64,000 nt of DNA. Origin: Hyphomicrobium_A sp963745205 (lineage in GTDB: Bacteria > Pseudomonadota > Alphaproteobacteria > Rhizobiales > Hyphomicrobiaceae). The stretch's first letter is position 1. The number at the start of each line of letters is the position of its first letter. The notes under the pieces are model-generated. The model ran no database searches and had not been told where the DNA came from. It worked only from the letters and a program-made list of their open reading frames with translations. A program made the translations under genes and the position numbers. Below are positions 54,323 to 62,379 of this stretch, in pieces. The stretch spans positions 76,700 through 140,699 of the forward strand of contig CAVUWX010000021.1 in NCBI GenBank assembly GCA_963745205.1. Reading direction: 5' to 3'.

Positions 54323-54626
54323 CGATGAGGGCATGGACATCGAGGCATCGTACAAGAAGCTGCAGCAAGCCTTCGCCGCAGCCTCCCCGCAAAATCGCCT
54401 GGCCGAGACCGAAGCGCGTCTGAAGGCCGAGCGTCGTGCAGGCATGACACCGAAGCAGCGTGCCAAGCGTGCCAAGAAAACCGAGTTGCTCAATTGCCGG
54501 TGCAGCCCGGAGGTCCGCGCTCTCGCTGACGCGCTGGCGGCGAAACTCGACTGCGGCATTAGCGAGATGCTTGAGAGAGCCGTGATCGTCCTCGCCGACA
54601 AGGAAAAAGTGCAGGTGCCGAAGTGA
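54315..54626 (+). CDS. ribbon-helix-helix protein, putative ParA partner
   Basis: 103 residues. A disordered, charged N-terminal half (coiled helix ETEARLKAERRAGMTPKQRA) precedes a C-terminal RHH fold: strand ELLNCRCSPEV, helix RALADALAAKLD, helix GISEMLERAVIVLAD. A mobile N-tail plus RHH is the plan of ParG and omega, which stimulate ParA and bind iterons. It overlaps parA by 8 bases. No Pfam-level match can be asserted from reading alone. Confidence 0.65.
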   Translation: MSDDEGMDIEASYKKLQQAFAAASPQNRLAETEARLKAERRAGMTPKQRAKRAKKTELLNCRCSPEVRALADALAAKLDCGISEMLERAVIVLADKEKVQVPK

Positions 54627-55573
54627 CAAGGGATGCCGCGTTGATCTGGCGCGTGTTGGTGACGGTTGCTGGCCTCGGCGTCATTGCGGCGACGACCCAT
54701 GCCAACGTGATGCACGCCAGCGGATACGGCTCCGGCGACGCGCCGCTCATTATCGCGGTCGCGTTCCTGCTCACCATCGGCATGGGATACGTTGGCGTTG
54801 CGGTTGCCGACGGCAGCCGACTGATGCCTGCGGTGCTATTTCTGTGCATCCTCGCAGGGGAAGCCTATTGGGTCGGCACCAACGCACAGCGAGAGTTTGA
54901 GAACCGCGCAGCGGCAGCCGCGCCCTTCCTCGAGGCCGTGACCAGGCACAACGCCGCCCAGACGCGCCTCGACAAGGCTGAAGCCGCGAAGACCCGAGCA
55001 GATAATGCCGCCGTTTCCGAAGCCGCAAAACGCGACTGCCTGAAGAATTGCGCCGCCATTCTGCAGGGTAGCCAAGACAAAGCACAGGAAGAAGTGACGG
55101 CCGCGCGCCTTGCTCTCGCTGCGGCACCGCTGCCCCCGGAGATCTCGCCGTTAGCCATCAAGCTCCACTTTGAACCGTGGGCATGGGACCTCATGATGGC
55201 GGTCCTGCGCTCGCTCGCCGTCATGGGCGGCTCCATCGCCATCGGCATGGCATGGCACCCGAAACGCAAGGAGCCCGAAGCACCCGCTCCCGTTCCTATT
55301 GCCTCACAGGGGCCGCAGGTCCTCCTGCGCCCGCTAAACAAGCGCGAGCACGTCGCCAAGTTCCTGCAGACGTCCATCAAGCCGGATCCTGCGGGCGCGG
55401 CGTCACTGCGCGATCTCTACGATCGCTATCTCGGCTGGTGCGAAACCCTGTTGGTCGACCCGCTGCCCGCCGACGAGCTGGGGGCGGAACTGCGGTCCAT
55501 CGTCGACGCCATCGGGCTCGAGTGCCGTAACCGCGGTAAGGACGTGATTGTCCGAGGAGCAGCTCTGCAATGA
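54623..55573 (+). CDS. membrane/coiled-coil protein with a winged-helix-like C terminus
   Basis: 316 residues, GTG start overlapping the previous stop (GTGA). Three membrane helices lie at about 8-27, 38-60 and 66-86. An Ala/Lys/Asp-rich helical stretch with a Cys pair (DCLKNC) spans 95-170, a fourth membrane helix is at about 190-208, and a soluble end follows. That end (SLRDLYDRYLGWCETLL, then PADELGAELRSIVDAIGLEC) resembles the wHTH tail of phage/plasmid primases. It might tether the ParA/RHH complex to the membrane; this is inference. Confidence 0.6.
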   Translation: MTRDAALIWRVLVTVAGLGVIAATTHANVMHASGYGSGDAPLIIAVAFLLTIGMGYVGVAVADGSRLMPAVLFLCILAGEAYWVGTNAQREFENRAAAAAPFLEAVTRHNAAQTRLDKAEAAKTRADNAAVSEAAKRDCLKNCAAILQGSQDKAQEEVTAARLALAAAPLPPEISPLAIKLHFEPWAWDLMMAVLRSLAVMGGSIAIGMAWHPKRKEPEAPAPVPIASQGPQVLLRPLNKREHVAKFLQTSIKPDPAGAASLRDLYDRYLGWCETLLVDPLPADELGAELRSIVDAIGLECRNRGKDVIVRGAALQ

Positions 55574-55965
55574 GCGCTGAAGCAGCCCTGGCCATCTGCA
55601 AAGCCGAGTGGGCGGATGCGCGCCTTCGTTTCAGCGGTGTCCCGGTCAATGCCTCGACGCAAAAGCTGCTGGAAGCGACCGATGTGTTCTTGGCGAGCGA
55701 CTACGCTCTCGACGCGTTCAAGGGCGGATGGTCGATGGAGCAACTCTTCGGCATGGGCCGCGGCGAGTTTGCAGCGCACTGCGGCCTGATCTGCCAAGCG
55801 GCGCTTGGTGCGATCGAGATCGTGCGCTTTGACGAGAAGCGCGTCTGGATACGGGTGCCCAACGCCCCTGGGGACGATGGGATTCCCATCTCCTACCGAT
55901 CAAGGGACTTCTCGATCTCCAACAGCCCGCCGTGGTGGCAGGATCGTGTGCCGCTGGCGAACTAA
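55570..55965 (+). CDS. hypothetical protein, last gene of the parA operon
   Basis: 131 residues with no recognised family. It has a helical first half (AALAICKAEWADARLRF, FKGGWSMEQLFGMGRGEF) and a beta-rich end with a Trp pair (NSPPWWQDRVPLAN). Its ATG overlaps the previous stop (ATGA), so it is translated together with the membrane protein. Confidence 0.6.
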   Translation: MSAEAALAICKAEWADARLRFSGVPVNASTQKLLEATDVFLASDYALDAFKGGWSMEQLFGMGRGEFAAHCGLICQAALGAIEIVRFDEKRVWIRVPNAPGDDGIPISYRSRDFSISNSPPWWQDRVPLAN

Positions 55966-56000
55966 AGCCGAACCTCCCTCTTAGCCCAAGGAGAAGCACG

Positions 56001-56216
56001 ATGACAATCGACGTCACTACGATCCCGATGTTTCCGTTCAAATACACGGTCAATGACGTGACCGTGACGCTCGACGGTGATGGAACATGGAGAGGAGATG
56101 GGCGCGCGTTCCTCGATGCGGTCTCAGAAGCGAAAAACACCGGCTACGCAATGGACTCAGTGATCACATGGCTCGTTGCTGCCGCCATCCAACGCACGCT
56201 CACCTCTCCGGCTTAA
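56001..56216 (+). CDS. small hypothetical protein
   Basis: 71 residues, MTIDVTTIPMFPFKYTVNDV onward, with an AAGGAGAAGCACG ribosome site. It begins 35 bp after the parA operon's last gene and may be its fifth member. No motif recognised. Confidence 0.55.
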   Translation: MTIDVTTIPMFPFKYTVNDVTVTLDGDGTWRGDGRAFLDAVSEAKNTGYAMDSVITWLVAAAIQRTLTSPA

Positions 56217-56424
56217 ACACTGCCTCCTCGCACTTCACGAGTGCATAGCCGTCGCGCGCAAGTGCCCGGCGGTAGTTGGCCTTAAGCTTCTCGATCTCTC
56301 CGCGATGCATTCCCTGCCATGGGCCCTGCTTCCGAACATGATCGGGCAGCTCGTCAAACCTGCCATCGTAGCAGATGACGAAGACGTGGTTGTCGGAGAC
56401 GGAGCGGAGGGTTTGGTACTGCAT
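56200..56424 (-). CDS. small hypothetical protein
   Basis: 74 residues (SDNHVFVICYDGRFDELPDH in the core), convergent with and overlapping the previous gene by 17 bp. Composition is protein-like. The family is unknown. Confidence 0.45.
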   Translation of the reverse strand: MQYQTLRSVSDNHVFVICYDGRFDELPDHVRKQGPWQGMHRGEIEKLKANYRRALARDGYALVKCEEAVFKPER

Positions 56425-56526
56425 CAGCGCAAGGTAGCACTGAAAGCAAATGGGGCGACACGAAGGCCGCCCCTGATCGCCACCCCAGATCGCTACCGCG
56501 CGGGCACCAAGGGGCGGCGCAAACCC

Positions 56527-56664
56527 TCACAAGAGGAAGAAGGCAAGGAGCAGCAGGACGGTAGCCACTCCGGCGACAACGATCTGCACGATGCGGACGA
56601 ATTGACGGTAGTCATGCATGTGTTCCGAATAGTCGTCTTGAATGACTTGAGCTGCTATGGCCAT
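56527..56664 (-). CDS. single-helix membrane peptide resembling aa3 oxidase subunit IV
   Basis: 45 residues: MAIAAQVIQDDYSEHMHDYR then QFVRIVQIVVAGVATVLLLL and AFFLL. The SEH..DYR.FVRI lead followed by one terminal helix matches the COX4_pro_2 pattern also seen at 7742-7885. GGAGGTTGCG is an excellent ribosome site. It is odd to find this on a mobile element without oxidase genes; similarity may be only structural. Confidence 0.6.
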   Translation of the reverse strand: MAIAAQVIQDDYSEHMHDYRQFVRIVQIVVAGVATVLLLLAFFLL

Positions 56665-56818
56665 CGCAACCTCCAACCGATTGTCGATCTCGATGCTTGA
56701 TGACTTTCGCCATATCAACTAATGATTCGCGTATTCGATCGTGTGTGCCTTGATCCAGGTCAAAGGCCCAGTGACGGTGGTCCGAAGCCCCGCTTGTCAT
56801 AGAGGTCCGGGCCGTCCC

Positions 56819-57007
56819 TCACCTCAACGCTCCGCCAATGATAAGAGCAGCGACGAGCGCGGTGCTGACTTCGATAGTGATCAGCGGGTAGCCACTCACG
56901 CCGAAGCTTTGCGCTATGAAAATCACGCCGATGGCCGCCGAGACGATAACGAGGATGCCGATGGCAACACCGACGATTTCACGCAGTGTGGGCCATCGAT
57001 CACTCAT
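56819..57007 (-). CDS. small two-helix membrane protein
   Basis: 62 residues starting MSDRWPTLREIVGVAIGILV, with two membrane helices (about 8-30 and 37-60). AAGGAG lies 7 bases upstream. The function is unknown. Confidence 0.55.
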   Translation of the reverse strand: MSDRWPTLREIVGVAIGILVIVSAAIGVIFIAQSFGVSGYPLITIEVSTALVAALIIGGALR

Positions 57008-57190
57008 CGCCCTCTCCTTCACTGCTGCTCCTAGGATACTTTCCGAGTCTGCCGCCAATCTCGGATCTGTGGGAGCCTCTTCTCTAATGGGCCTCGCGTC
57101 CGCTTTAATGCACGCTGAGAGACCCCGATAGCCCAGCGTAGAGCCGTACCCAAGTGCCCGCTGGGCTATTCAGCCGTCGCCCTAAGCCTA

Positions 57191-57430
57191 TCAACCCTTG
57201 CCGCCCGCCGCCTTCCCTCTCGGCCAGCGCTTAGCCTCGTAGGCATCGATCACGACCGCGAGCGCGCTCAGTTCCGTCTCTTCGGGTGAGCCTTCGGTGC
57301 AGCCCACGAGCTCGTCAGCGCGCTTGATCAACAGCGCGTGCATCGCGTCGGATTCACGCCAGAAAAGTTGCGCGGTAGCGTTGATCCTTGCGCCAAGCGC
57401 TTCTGCGGTCTTGCGTGCAACAGCCGCCAT
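57191..57430 (-). CDS. small helical protein, HigA-N-terminus-like
   Basis: 79 residues from the ATG at 57430. The end (PEETELSALAVVIDAYEAKR) resembles the N-terminal segment found before the HTH in some HigA-type antitoxins, but no HTH follows. AAGGAG precedes the start. Confidence 0.5.
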   Translation of the reverse strand: MAAVARKTAEALGARINATAQLFWRESDAMHALLIKRADELVGCTEGSPEETELSALAVVIDAYEAKRWPRGKAAGGKG

Positions 57431-57441
57431 CGCCCGCTCCT

Positions 57442-57705
57442 TCACTGCTGCCAACGACCGCAGCAATCCACATCATCCGGGCTGAGGAAGCCATAGCGTT
57501 CGAGCGCGTTGGCAAGTGCAAGCCTTAGGGTCGGCGTGTCTTTGTGGGTGTCCAAGCACGCCGCCACGCCGCACCACTGGATGCCGCACGGGGGCAGCTT
57601 TTCCAAAAGGGCGACTGCCTGTCGCCGCGTCGCAATCTTCTTCGGGAGGTCAGCCAGTGCATCCCTGTTCAGTAGGATAGGCGGATTAAATCGGGTCTCC
57701 GGCAT
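57442..57705 (-). CDS. small hypothetical protein, DUF982-like
   Basis: 87 residues. The order FNPPILLNRDALADLPKKIA, TRRQAVALLEKLP, GVAACLD and TLRLALANALERYGF resembles DUF982 proteins frequent on rhizobial plasmids and islands. It lies 11 bp upstream of the next leftward gene. Confidence 0.5.
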   Translation of the reverse strand: MPETRFNPPILLNRDALADLPKKIATRRQAVALLEKLPPCGIQWCGVAACLDTHKDTPTLRLALANALERYGFLSPDDVDCCGRWQQ

Positions 57706-57774
57706 CAACGCTCCTCACTAATCTCCTGTGCGCTAGTGCACCCTAGGTCGGCTTTCTTGGAAACACGCTGGCCT

Positions 57775-57999
57775 TCAGGCGCTCCCGCACGATCTCCGAG
57801 GCGCCGGCGATAGCTGTTCGTGAAGCGGCGACGCGGCCACACGATCGCGCTCACGAGCTCGCAGGCCTCCGACAGGCAGGCGATCATGATAATTGCTGAC
57901 GTGCTCGGCGAGGCGATGCAATCCGTCGTCAGTTTCGATGCCGGAAACGTAGCGCTCTAGCCCATCGATGAACTGCTGGCGGGGGTCATAGGTGTGCAT
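57775..57999 (-). CDS. small hypothetical protein, frame uncertain at its end
   Basis: 74 codons beginning MHTYDPRQQFIDGLERYVSG, with a GGGAGG-type site. After HVSNYHDRLP (near 57885) an alternative frame (MIACLSEACELV onward, to 57705) looks equally protein-like, so a frameshift is possible. Confidence 0.4.
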   Translation of the reverse strand: MHTYDPRQQFIDGLERYVSGIETDDGLHRLAEHVSNYHDRLPVGGLRARERDRVAASPLHEQLSPAPRRSCGSA

Positions 58000-58162
58000 C
58001 GTGCATCCTCCCCTCTCCACACTGGCGCGTGACCGTAGTTTAGTACGTGCAAAATTATGCAGGGCGGCGCTTTGTAAGGGCAAGACGGTCGCACGGGTCT
58101 GTGCACAGGATCATCCGATGTCCCTCATCGATGTTATGATAGACTAGATCTCCAGCACCCGC

Positions 58163-58615
58163 ATGTTCGTGGAGGACGGAGGAGAGGCCATTCCAGTGTG
58201 GAGGATCGCCACGCCTGATGGCTGCTACCTCATCTTCACGCGGTTTGATCACGACACGCCGGAGCAGCGCGAGCGCGTGCTGGTTCTCATGGCGAGGTTC
58301 ATGGCGTGGAAGATGGCCACCAGCTTCGTGCTCACTGTGCAGACGTGGCTTGGAGCGGAGGTGACACGCTCTGGTGACGAGGCGCTGCTCGTTGTTGGCG
58401 TTTCACGACATGAGCGGATGGGACTAGTGCAGAGGATTACGGGACGCGACCCCGTCAGCTTCGGCACGCCAGAGTGGCTGATGCCAGACCAGGTCGACGA
58501 GACCTACGTCCGCTTGCTCCCAACCGGAAGGGGCGAGATCTCGATCGAGGAGATCGCCGAGCTCACGCGTATCTTCGGCAAGGACGGGGAGATGGCGGCG
58601 GAGCGGTTGAGCTAG
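58163..58615 (+). CDS. hypothetical protein
   Basis: 150 residues with balanced composition: a strand-rich first part (VWRIATPDGCYLIFTRFDHD), a helix (ERVLVLMARFMAWKMATSF), and an acidic C-terminal helix (ISIEEIAELTRIFGKDGEMA). No family recognised. Confidence 0.55.
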   Translation: MFVEDGGEAIPVWRIATPDGCYLIFTRFDHDTPEQRERVLVLMARFMAWKMATSFVLTVQTWLGAEVTRSGDEALLVVGVSRHERMGLVQRITGRDPVSFGTPEWLMPDQVDETYVRLLPTGRGEISIEEIAELTRIFGKDGEMAAERLS

Positions 58616-58629
58616 CGCGGAAGCAGCGG

Positions 58630-59223
58630 TCAGCGTCCACTAAATCGGCGGTCGAACTCACTCTTGACCGTGTCGAAACCACGGCTGGCGTCCGCTCCCA
58701 CGATGTTGCCTCGTTCGTAAGCCAGGTACGTCCATTCGCCCTCGTTTACCGGCTCTCCGCGATCGATCCTTGCCGTCAGTGAGGCTTGGTCTGCCGGCGA
58801 TAGGCGCTCCCCGGTCCGGCCAATGACAATTGCAATGAGACGAGTTCGGATCGCCGAGAGATCGGCGTGCTCGGTCTCAGTCAACGTGCCGTCGCCCGGG
58901 CCGACAGCCGAACAATAGACGTTCTCCAAAACGCCGTTGCCCACCCGCGCATAAAACGTCGTCGTGCAGCCGGCCGACAAAGGTCGACCGCTAGACGACA
59001 ACATTTTGAAATCCATTTTGCAGGAAGTCGATGACTTGTAGCTATTGCAAGACGGATCATCGACGGTGGCAGTGGGGAAATTTAGCCGGAAGTCGCTCAC
59101 GAAGCGCGGCGGCACGGTTACGACATCGGACATTTCGTCTGCCCGAGCCATCGGAAGACGCGGCAACGGCAAGTCAGCCAAAGCCAAGCTCACAGCGATA
59201 GCGATGAAACAAAAACTCCTCAT
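58630..59223 (-). CDS. secreted hypothetical protein
   Basis: 197 residues. A signal peptide (MRSFCFIAIAVSLALADLPL) is followed by a mature part with four or five cysteines (CNSYKSSTSCKMDF, GCTTTFYAR, NVYCSAVGPG) and a helical end. Probably periplasmic and disulfide-bonded. It is convergent with the previous gene. Confidence 0.6.
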   Translation of the reverse strand: MRSFCFIAIAVSLALADLPLPRLPMARADEMSDVVTVPPRFVSDFRLNFPTATVDDPSCNSYKSSTSCKMDFKMLSSSGRPLSAGCTTTFYARVGNGVLENVYCSAVGPGDGTLTETEHADLSAIRTRLIAIVIGRTGERLSPADQASLTARIDRGEPVNEGEWTYLAYERGNIVGADASRGFDTVKSEFDRRFSGR

Positions 59224-59379
59224 CGGGCCGCCCCATCACCGCGGCTAAGATATAACATGGTGATTAGCCTTATCACTCACGAACACGAGGCTGGATCAAG
59301 GTGAAAACCGCGGCTTGGCGCGAGGCGAACCGCGACCGTTGGGAGAAGTTTCAACGCAGCTCGTGATGCGTAGAGGAGA

Positions 59380-59604
59380 TCAACCCTTTCCGTCCGCCCG
59401 CTCCGAAAGGGAGATCGAGAAATCTTCTGCGAGCCGCTGGAGCTTTTTGTGCGCTTCCCTCTTTTTCTCGCCCGGTGTCCGTCTGTCAGAAGCACCCTCT
59501 TGGCGGGCGACAGAGATCACACAGGTTAGCCGCCCTTCCGGCGTCTCGAATGCGGCGGAGTAGCTATCATTGTCACGTTTCGCGATGTTCAGGCTCTTGT
59601 CCAT
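59380..59604 (-). CDS. small hypothetical protein
   Basis: 74 residues from MDKSLNIAKRDNDSYSAAFE; a short beta start (RLTCVISVAR) then a charged helix (GEKKREAHKKLQRLAEDF). Plausible but unsupported by any family. Confidence 0.45.
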   Translation of the reverse strand: MDKSLNIAKRDNDSYSAAFETPEGRLTCVISVARQEGASDRRTPGEKKREAHKKLQRLAEDFSISLSERADGKG

Positions 59605-59972
59605 CGTCCCCATCCTCACTGAGGCTGAACCCCGCACGTCGCGGGGACAAGGCCCTGGTGTTCATATGCCGCGCCTCGCGCGGGCGTACTGGGGCGAAAT
59701 GGCGGCGCTTAGGCCTCTGTCTGCCCCACGCCCCGCAACCGATGTGGCGAGGTCCGCACCTGGTCTGCTGGCTTCCGCGTTAGCGCGCTGGCATTGACGA
59801 GCGAGCGATGCCGGTTCGGAGAGATCCGGGCGCGCCCAGATCAACTCAAAACGAAAAGACCCCGGACGCGGAGGACGCCCGAGGCCTGGTCTGATCGACT
59901 TGCTGGACAGGAGGGGGTCCAACAAAGGTTCAGTCTACGATTTATCCGTTACGGGCGAGCTAAACCCAGACG
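59605..59972. other. stretch without a convincing gene
   Basis: About 370 bp. Some short inverted repeats (around 59870-59890) and frames of Arg-rich composition are seen, which look like non-coding GC-rich DNA. Confidence 0.3.
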
Positions 59973-60096
59973 CAACAAAACCCCGGCGGCTCTTCCGGGG
60001 TTCTGCTGTGTCTTCTTCGCGGCTCCCGATGGCTGGCGCGTGGCGCCATCGGCTTGGCTTGAAGCTGAGCTGCGTCGGTTAATGAGGTCTTAACGA
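59973..60096 (+). repeat. two-hairpin dispersed repeat, copy 1, ending in a TTAA-N7-TTAA box
   Basis: About 124 bp. It starts CAACAAAACCCCG and contains a CCCCG/CGGGG hairpin, the word GGTTCTGCTGTGTC, a second hairpin (CGATGGC/GCCATCG) and the word AAGCTGAGCTG. It ends with TTAA-TGAGGTC-TTAA at 60079-60093, an exact CtrA-type site. A second copy lies inverted at 62827-62949. Confidence 0.75.
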
Positions 60097-60132
60097 GACC
60101 AAGTCGGTTTCCGGACCTGGCATCTGCGAAAT

Positions 60133-60351
60133 TCAGCGGCCCTGGCCTATCTTCCAGTGCTGCTTGCACACCTGGTCCAGCGCGGAGCGGATGCGATCGT
60201 CATCCAGGACCTCTTCAGCTTCAGGTCGCCCATGCTTGAATCGAAGTTCGCGCTCAATGTCCGCGGCGTCGCGAAAATCTCCCGTGAGCGCCAACCGGTG
60301 CGCCAGGGCAAGACAATCTTTTTCGCGGGTCTTGATCATCTGGTGCTGCAT
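60133..60351 (-). CDS. small hypothetical protein
   Basis: 72 residues from the ATG at 60351 (a TTG at 60372 is also possible). Helical: CLALAHRLALTGDFRDAADI, then RIRSALDQVCKQHWK. It may be a short regulatory protein. Family not known. Confidence 0.5.
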   Translation of the reverse strand: MQHQMIKTREKDCLALAHRLALTGDFRDAADIERELRFKHGRPEAEEVLDDDRIRSALDQVCKQHWKIGQGR

Positions 60352-60594
60352 AGCACCGAGTTGGGCGGCCAAAGAGATCGCAGTCAGGCTCCGTTAATTT
60401 TCAACTATTCTCATGACGGAGAAGGGGGATGGAGTACGATCCTCTTCACGGGCCGCAGCATCGGCCATCATCATCACATCATCGCGTATCGCGGGCGTCG
60501 TAGCCTGATCCGCCGTTTGCGGGCGAGCGCGCAAGGAGTCAGGGCGTTGGCCCAATCGTCGAGTGCTAATCAAACTGCGCAACAACCGAGTGCC

Positions 60595-60837
60595 ATGCCC
60601 ACTGCCCGCACCCACCCCAGCCAAGTCTTGCGCGAGAAATTCCTTGCACCGCAGCGCATGGATGAGCGCGCGCTCGCCGACGCTATTGATCTCCCCGTGA
60701 AGCGCATCCGCGAGATCGTGCGCGGAAGCCAGGCGATGACTGCCGGCATAGCCTCGAAGCTCGCGAGATATTTTAAGACTACGCCCGAGTTCTGGCTTAA
60801 CCTCCAAGCTGCCTACGATCGGGGAAAAGAAGAATGA
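60595..60837 (+). CDS. HigA-family antitoxin-like XRE regulator
   Basis: 80 residues of the VapI/HigA group: HPSQVLREKFLAPQRMDERA, helix-turn-helix LADAIDLPVKRIREIVRGSQ, and the signature YFKTTPEFWLNLQAAYD. HigA normally neutralises the RNase HigB encoded just upstream. No HigB frame was found on either side, so it looks like an orphan. Confidence 0.82.
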   Translation: MPTARTHPSQVLREKFLAPQRMDERALADAIDLPVKRIREIVRGSQAMTAGIASKLARYFKTTPEFWLNLQAAYDRGKEE

Positions 60838-61216
60838 CGACCCGGTCATTTTTGGGTGTCGCGTCGGCGGCGTCGGCACTGCGAGCCATCTCTTGGCCTC
60901 GTAGTGTGAGCATCTAAGCCCTAATCACGTCAAGGCTGCACCGCGTATCAATGGGTGGTCCACATGCGGACCGCGGGTTCACGGCTCTCTGCTATGAGCA
61001 TCCCCTAAGCACCGAAGCCGTCGACCGCGGATGGAGCAAGTGACGGGGGCGTCAGTGGCGGCCTAGCCGTGTGGTATAATATTGAGACGAGGTGAGCAGC
61101 GGCCAAGAGGGCGGCTCGGGTTTCCAAGACCGCCAAACACAACTGTCTCCGGCTGATGCGATAGCCCGCCGCGCGGGACCTCATGGGCGGAAATCCATCT
61201 TGGCCCCGCGCACTTC
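60838..61216. other. gap without a recognised gene
   Basis: About 380 bp between the HigA and PilZ genes. No protein-like frame, tRNA or strong hairpin was seen. Confidence 0.35.
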
Positions 61217-61516
61217 TCACTTCAGCCGCAAATAGCGTTTGTTACCAGTGTCGTTGATGCTCGTCGGCAGTCCAATGAATTTAACACCGATGGCATTGCA
61301 CTGACGCCAAGCGACGATTGCTGGATAAAGCTTCCCGCTCGATTTTTCGTAGAGCTGGAATGAGTGCGGTATCGCGAGCGTGTTGGAGACGATCAGCTTT
61401 GCGCCCCCGTCCGACATGTCGCGTATCGTGCAGTCCATCAAGCAGAGGGCGTCGGCGAACACGATCTTTCCCTCTTTCAGGACGCGGCGCCTCGGGCTTT
61501 TTCGTTTCTCATCCAT
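61217..61516 (-). CDS. PilZ-domain protein
   Basis: 99 residues from the ATG at 61516. The c-di-GMP motif RxxxR is represented by KRKSPRRRVLKEGK and the second motif by DCTIRDMSDGGAKLIV (DxSxxG). The single-domain form is common in Hyphomicrobiales. It probably senses c-di-GMP; the partner is unknown. Confidence 0.85.
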   Translation of the reverse strand: MDEKRKSPRRRVLKEGKIVFADALCLMDCTIRDMSDGGAKLIVSNTLAIPHSFQLYEKSSGKLYPAIVAWRQCNAIGVKFIGLPTSINDTGNKRYLRLK

Positions 61517-61852
61517 TGGCCAACCAAAAGCAGGAAGTGCGTTTGCGGGACATTGGCCTAGTGTCACCGAACTCTACTGAAGGTTCTGCACCAGGTATTC
61601 ACGAAGATTTGATGGTTGTCTTGGCAACAGTTGCTTTGGATATGCTATAATAAACTCAAGTCGTCGAGTGAAGATGCGGGAAATAGTTTCCTGACGACAG
61701 TATATCCCCCACAAAACCTGGCTTGACGAAGCGAAACGGTTCCCAACAGCCGTCGGCGGCAATGCCGCCCTGACGAGCTTCGTCAGAAACAAGCGAGCCC
61801 AGCACGGTGATTGACACCGGGCCGGGCTCTACAGCAACCAAGGAGTTGACCC
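61517..61852. other. intergenic region between PilZ and the wHTH-like gene
   Basis: About 335 bp. It holds divergent promoters and ends in a good ribosome site (AAGGAGTTGACCC) for an ATG at 61853. One short leftward frame (61656-61841) is present but has no support. Confidence 0.35.
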
Positions 61853-61895
61853 ATGATTGCTGATCACCAATGGTCGCCGTTTGAAACGGCGGTCA

Positions 61896-62195
61896 ATGAT
61901 CACGGCGCCTGTGTGGGTTCCAGTTTACTTCGCATGGGTCGGCTGTCGCAAGGCAGCCGAGGGTGGTCGAGACGCAAGCAGGGTCGAGCCGGAGATCCTT
62001 ACTCCGGTTCAGCCGGCCTGGATACCGACGAGGGATTTCGAGCGCGCGGTCTATGCCGCGTTGATCCTCGCCGGCGAGCCCGTCAATAACCGCCGCTTGG
62101 CGGAGTTGATGGACTGCTCACCAGGCGAATCCTCACGGCGGGTCGCGCAGCTCGAAGGCGTGATCCGCAAGGCCCGCAAGGGCGAGAGGTCTTGA
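61896..62195 (+). CDS. small winged-helix-like protein, start uncertain
   Basis: About 99 residues in this frame. The end FERAVYAALILAGEPVNNRR, then LAELMDCSPGESSRRVAQLE, looks like a winged-helix DNA-binding domain. The best ribosome site lies before the ATG at 61853 in another frame (MIADHQWSPFETAVNDHG). Either a frameshift joins the two or the 61853 frame is a coupled leader peptide. Confidence 0.5.
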   Translation: MITAPVWVPVYFAWVGCRKAAEGGRDASRVEPEILTPVQPAWIPTRDFERAVYAALILAGEPVNNRRLAELMDCSPGESSRRVAQLEGVIRKARKGERS

Positions 62196-62214
62196 TCAGC
62201 CTGCACTGACACTG

Positions 62215-62244
62215 AGCCCCGGTCGCGAGCCGGGGCTTTTTTTT
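62215..62244 (+). terminator. Rho-independent terminator
   Basis: A 7-bp GC stem (GCCCCGG/CCGGGGC) with a short loop and an eight-T run, 20 bp after the stop of the wHTH-like gene. Confidence 0.9.
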
Positions 62245-62379
62245 GTGCGGGGCGGGGGAATACATGGGAGGACAGCTCACTAGCTTATTGATGTGGAATA
62301 TGAAATCAGAGTTTAGTAACGCACCGCTTGAGACGGCTCTCGGGATGAAGGCTGCGAACGTTTTTGATCTCGAAGTTCC

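Larger units (their letters stand above)
51608..59223. mobile_element. integrated genomic element at tRNA-Arg (right end not resolved)
   Basis: An integrase beside the tRNA, two excisionase-like HTH genes, a ParA/RHH operon and a run of short hypothetical genes mark a mobile element. Core genes are absent from here to the window end. No repeat of the tRNA 3' end was found by eye to the right, so the true right border is unknown and may lie past 64000. The end given is only the last gene of the densest accessory run. No relaxase, capsid or terminase was seen. Confidence 0.55.

Noticed and set aside
58055..58252. 65-codon leftward frame
   Set aside because: It overlaps the better-supported rightward gene at 58163 and has no motif, though it is protein-like in composition.
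61656..61841. 61-codon leftward frame between the PilZ and wHTH-like genes
   Set aside because: No ribosome site or family, and it lies in a divergent promoter region.
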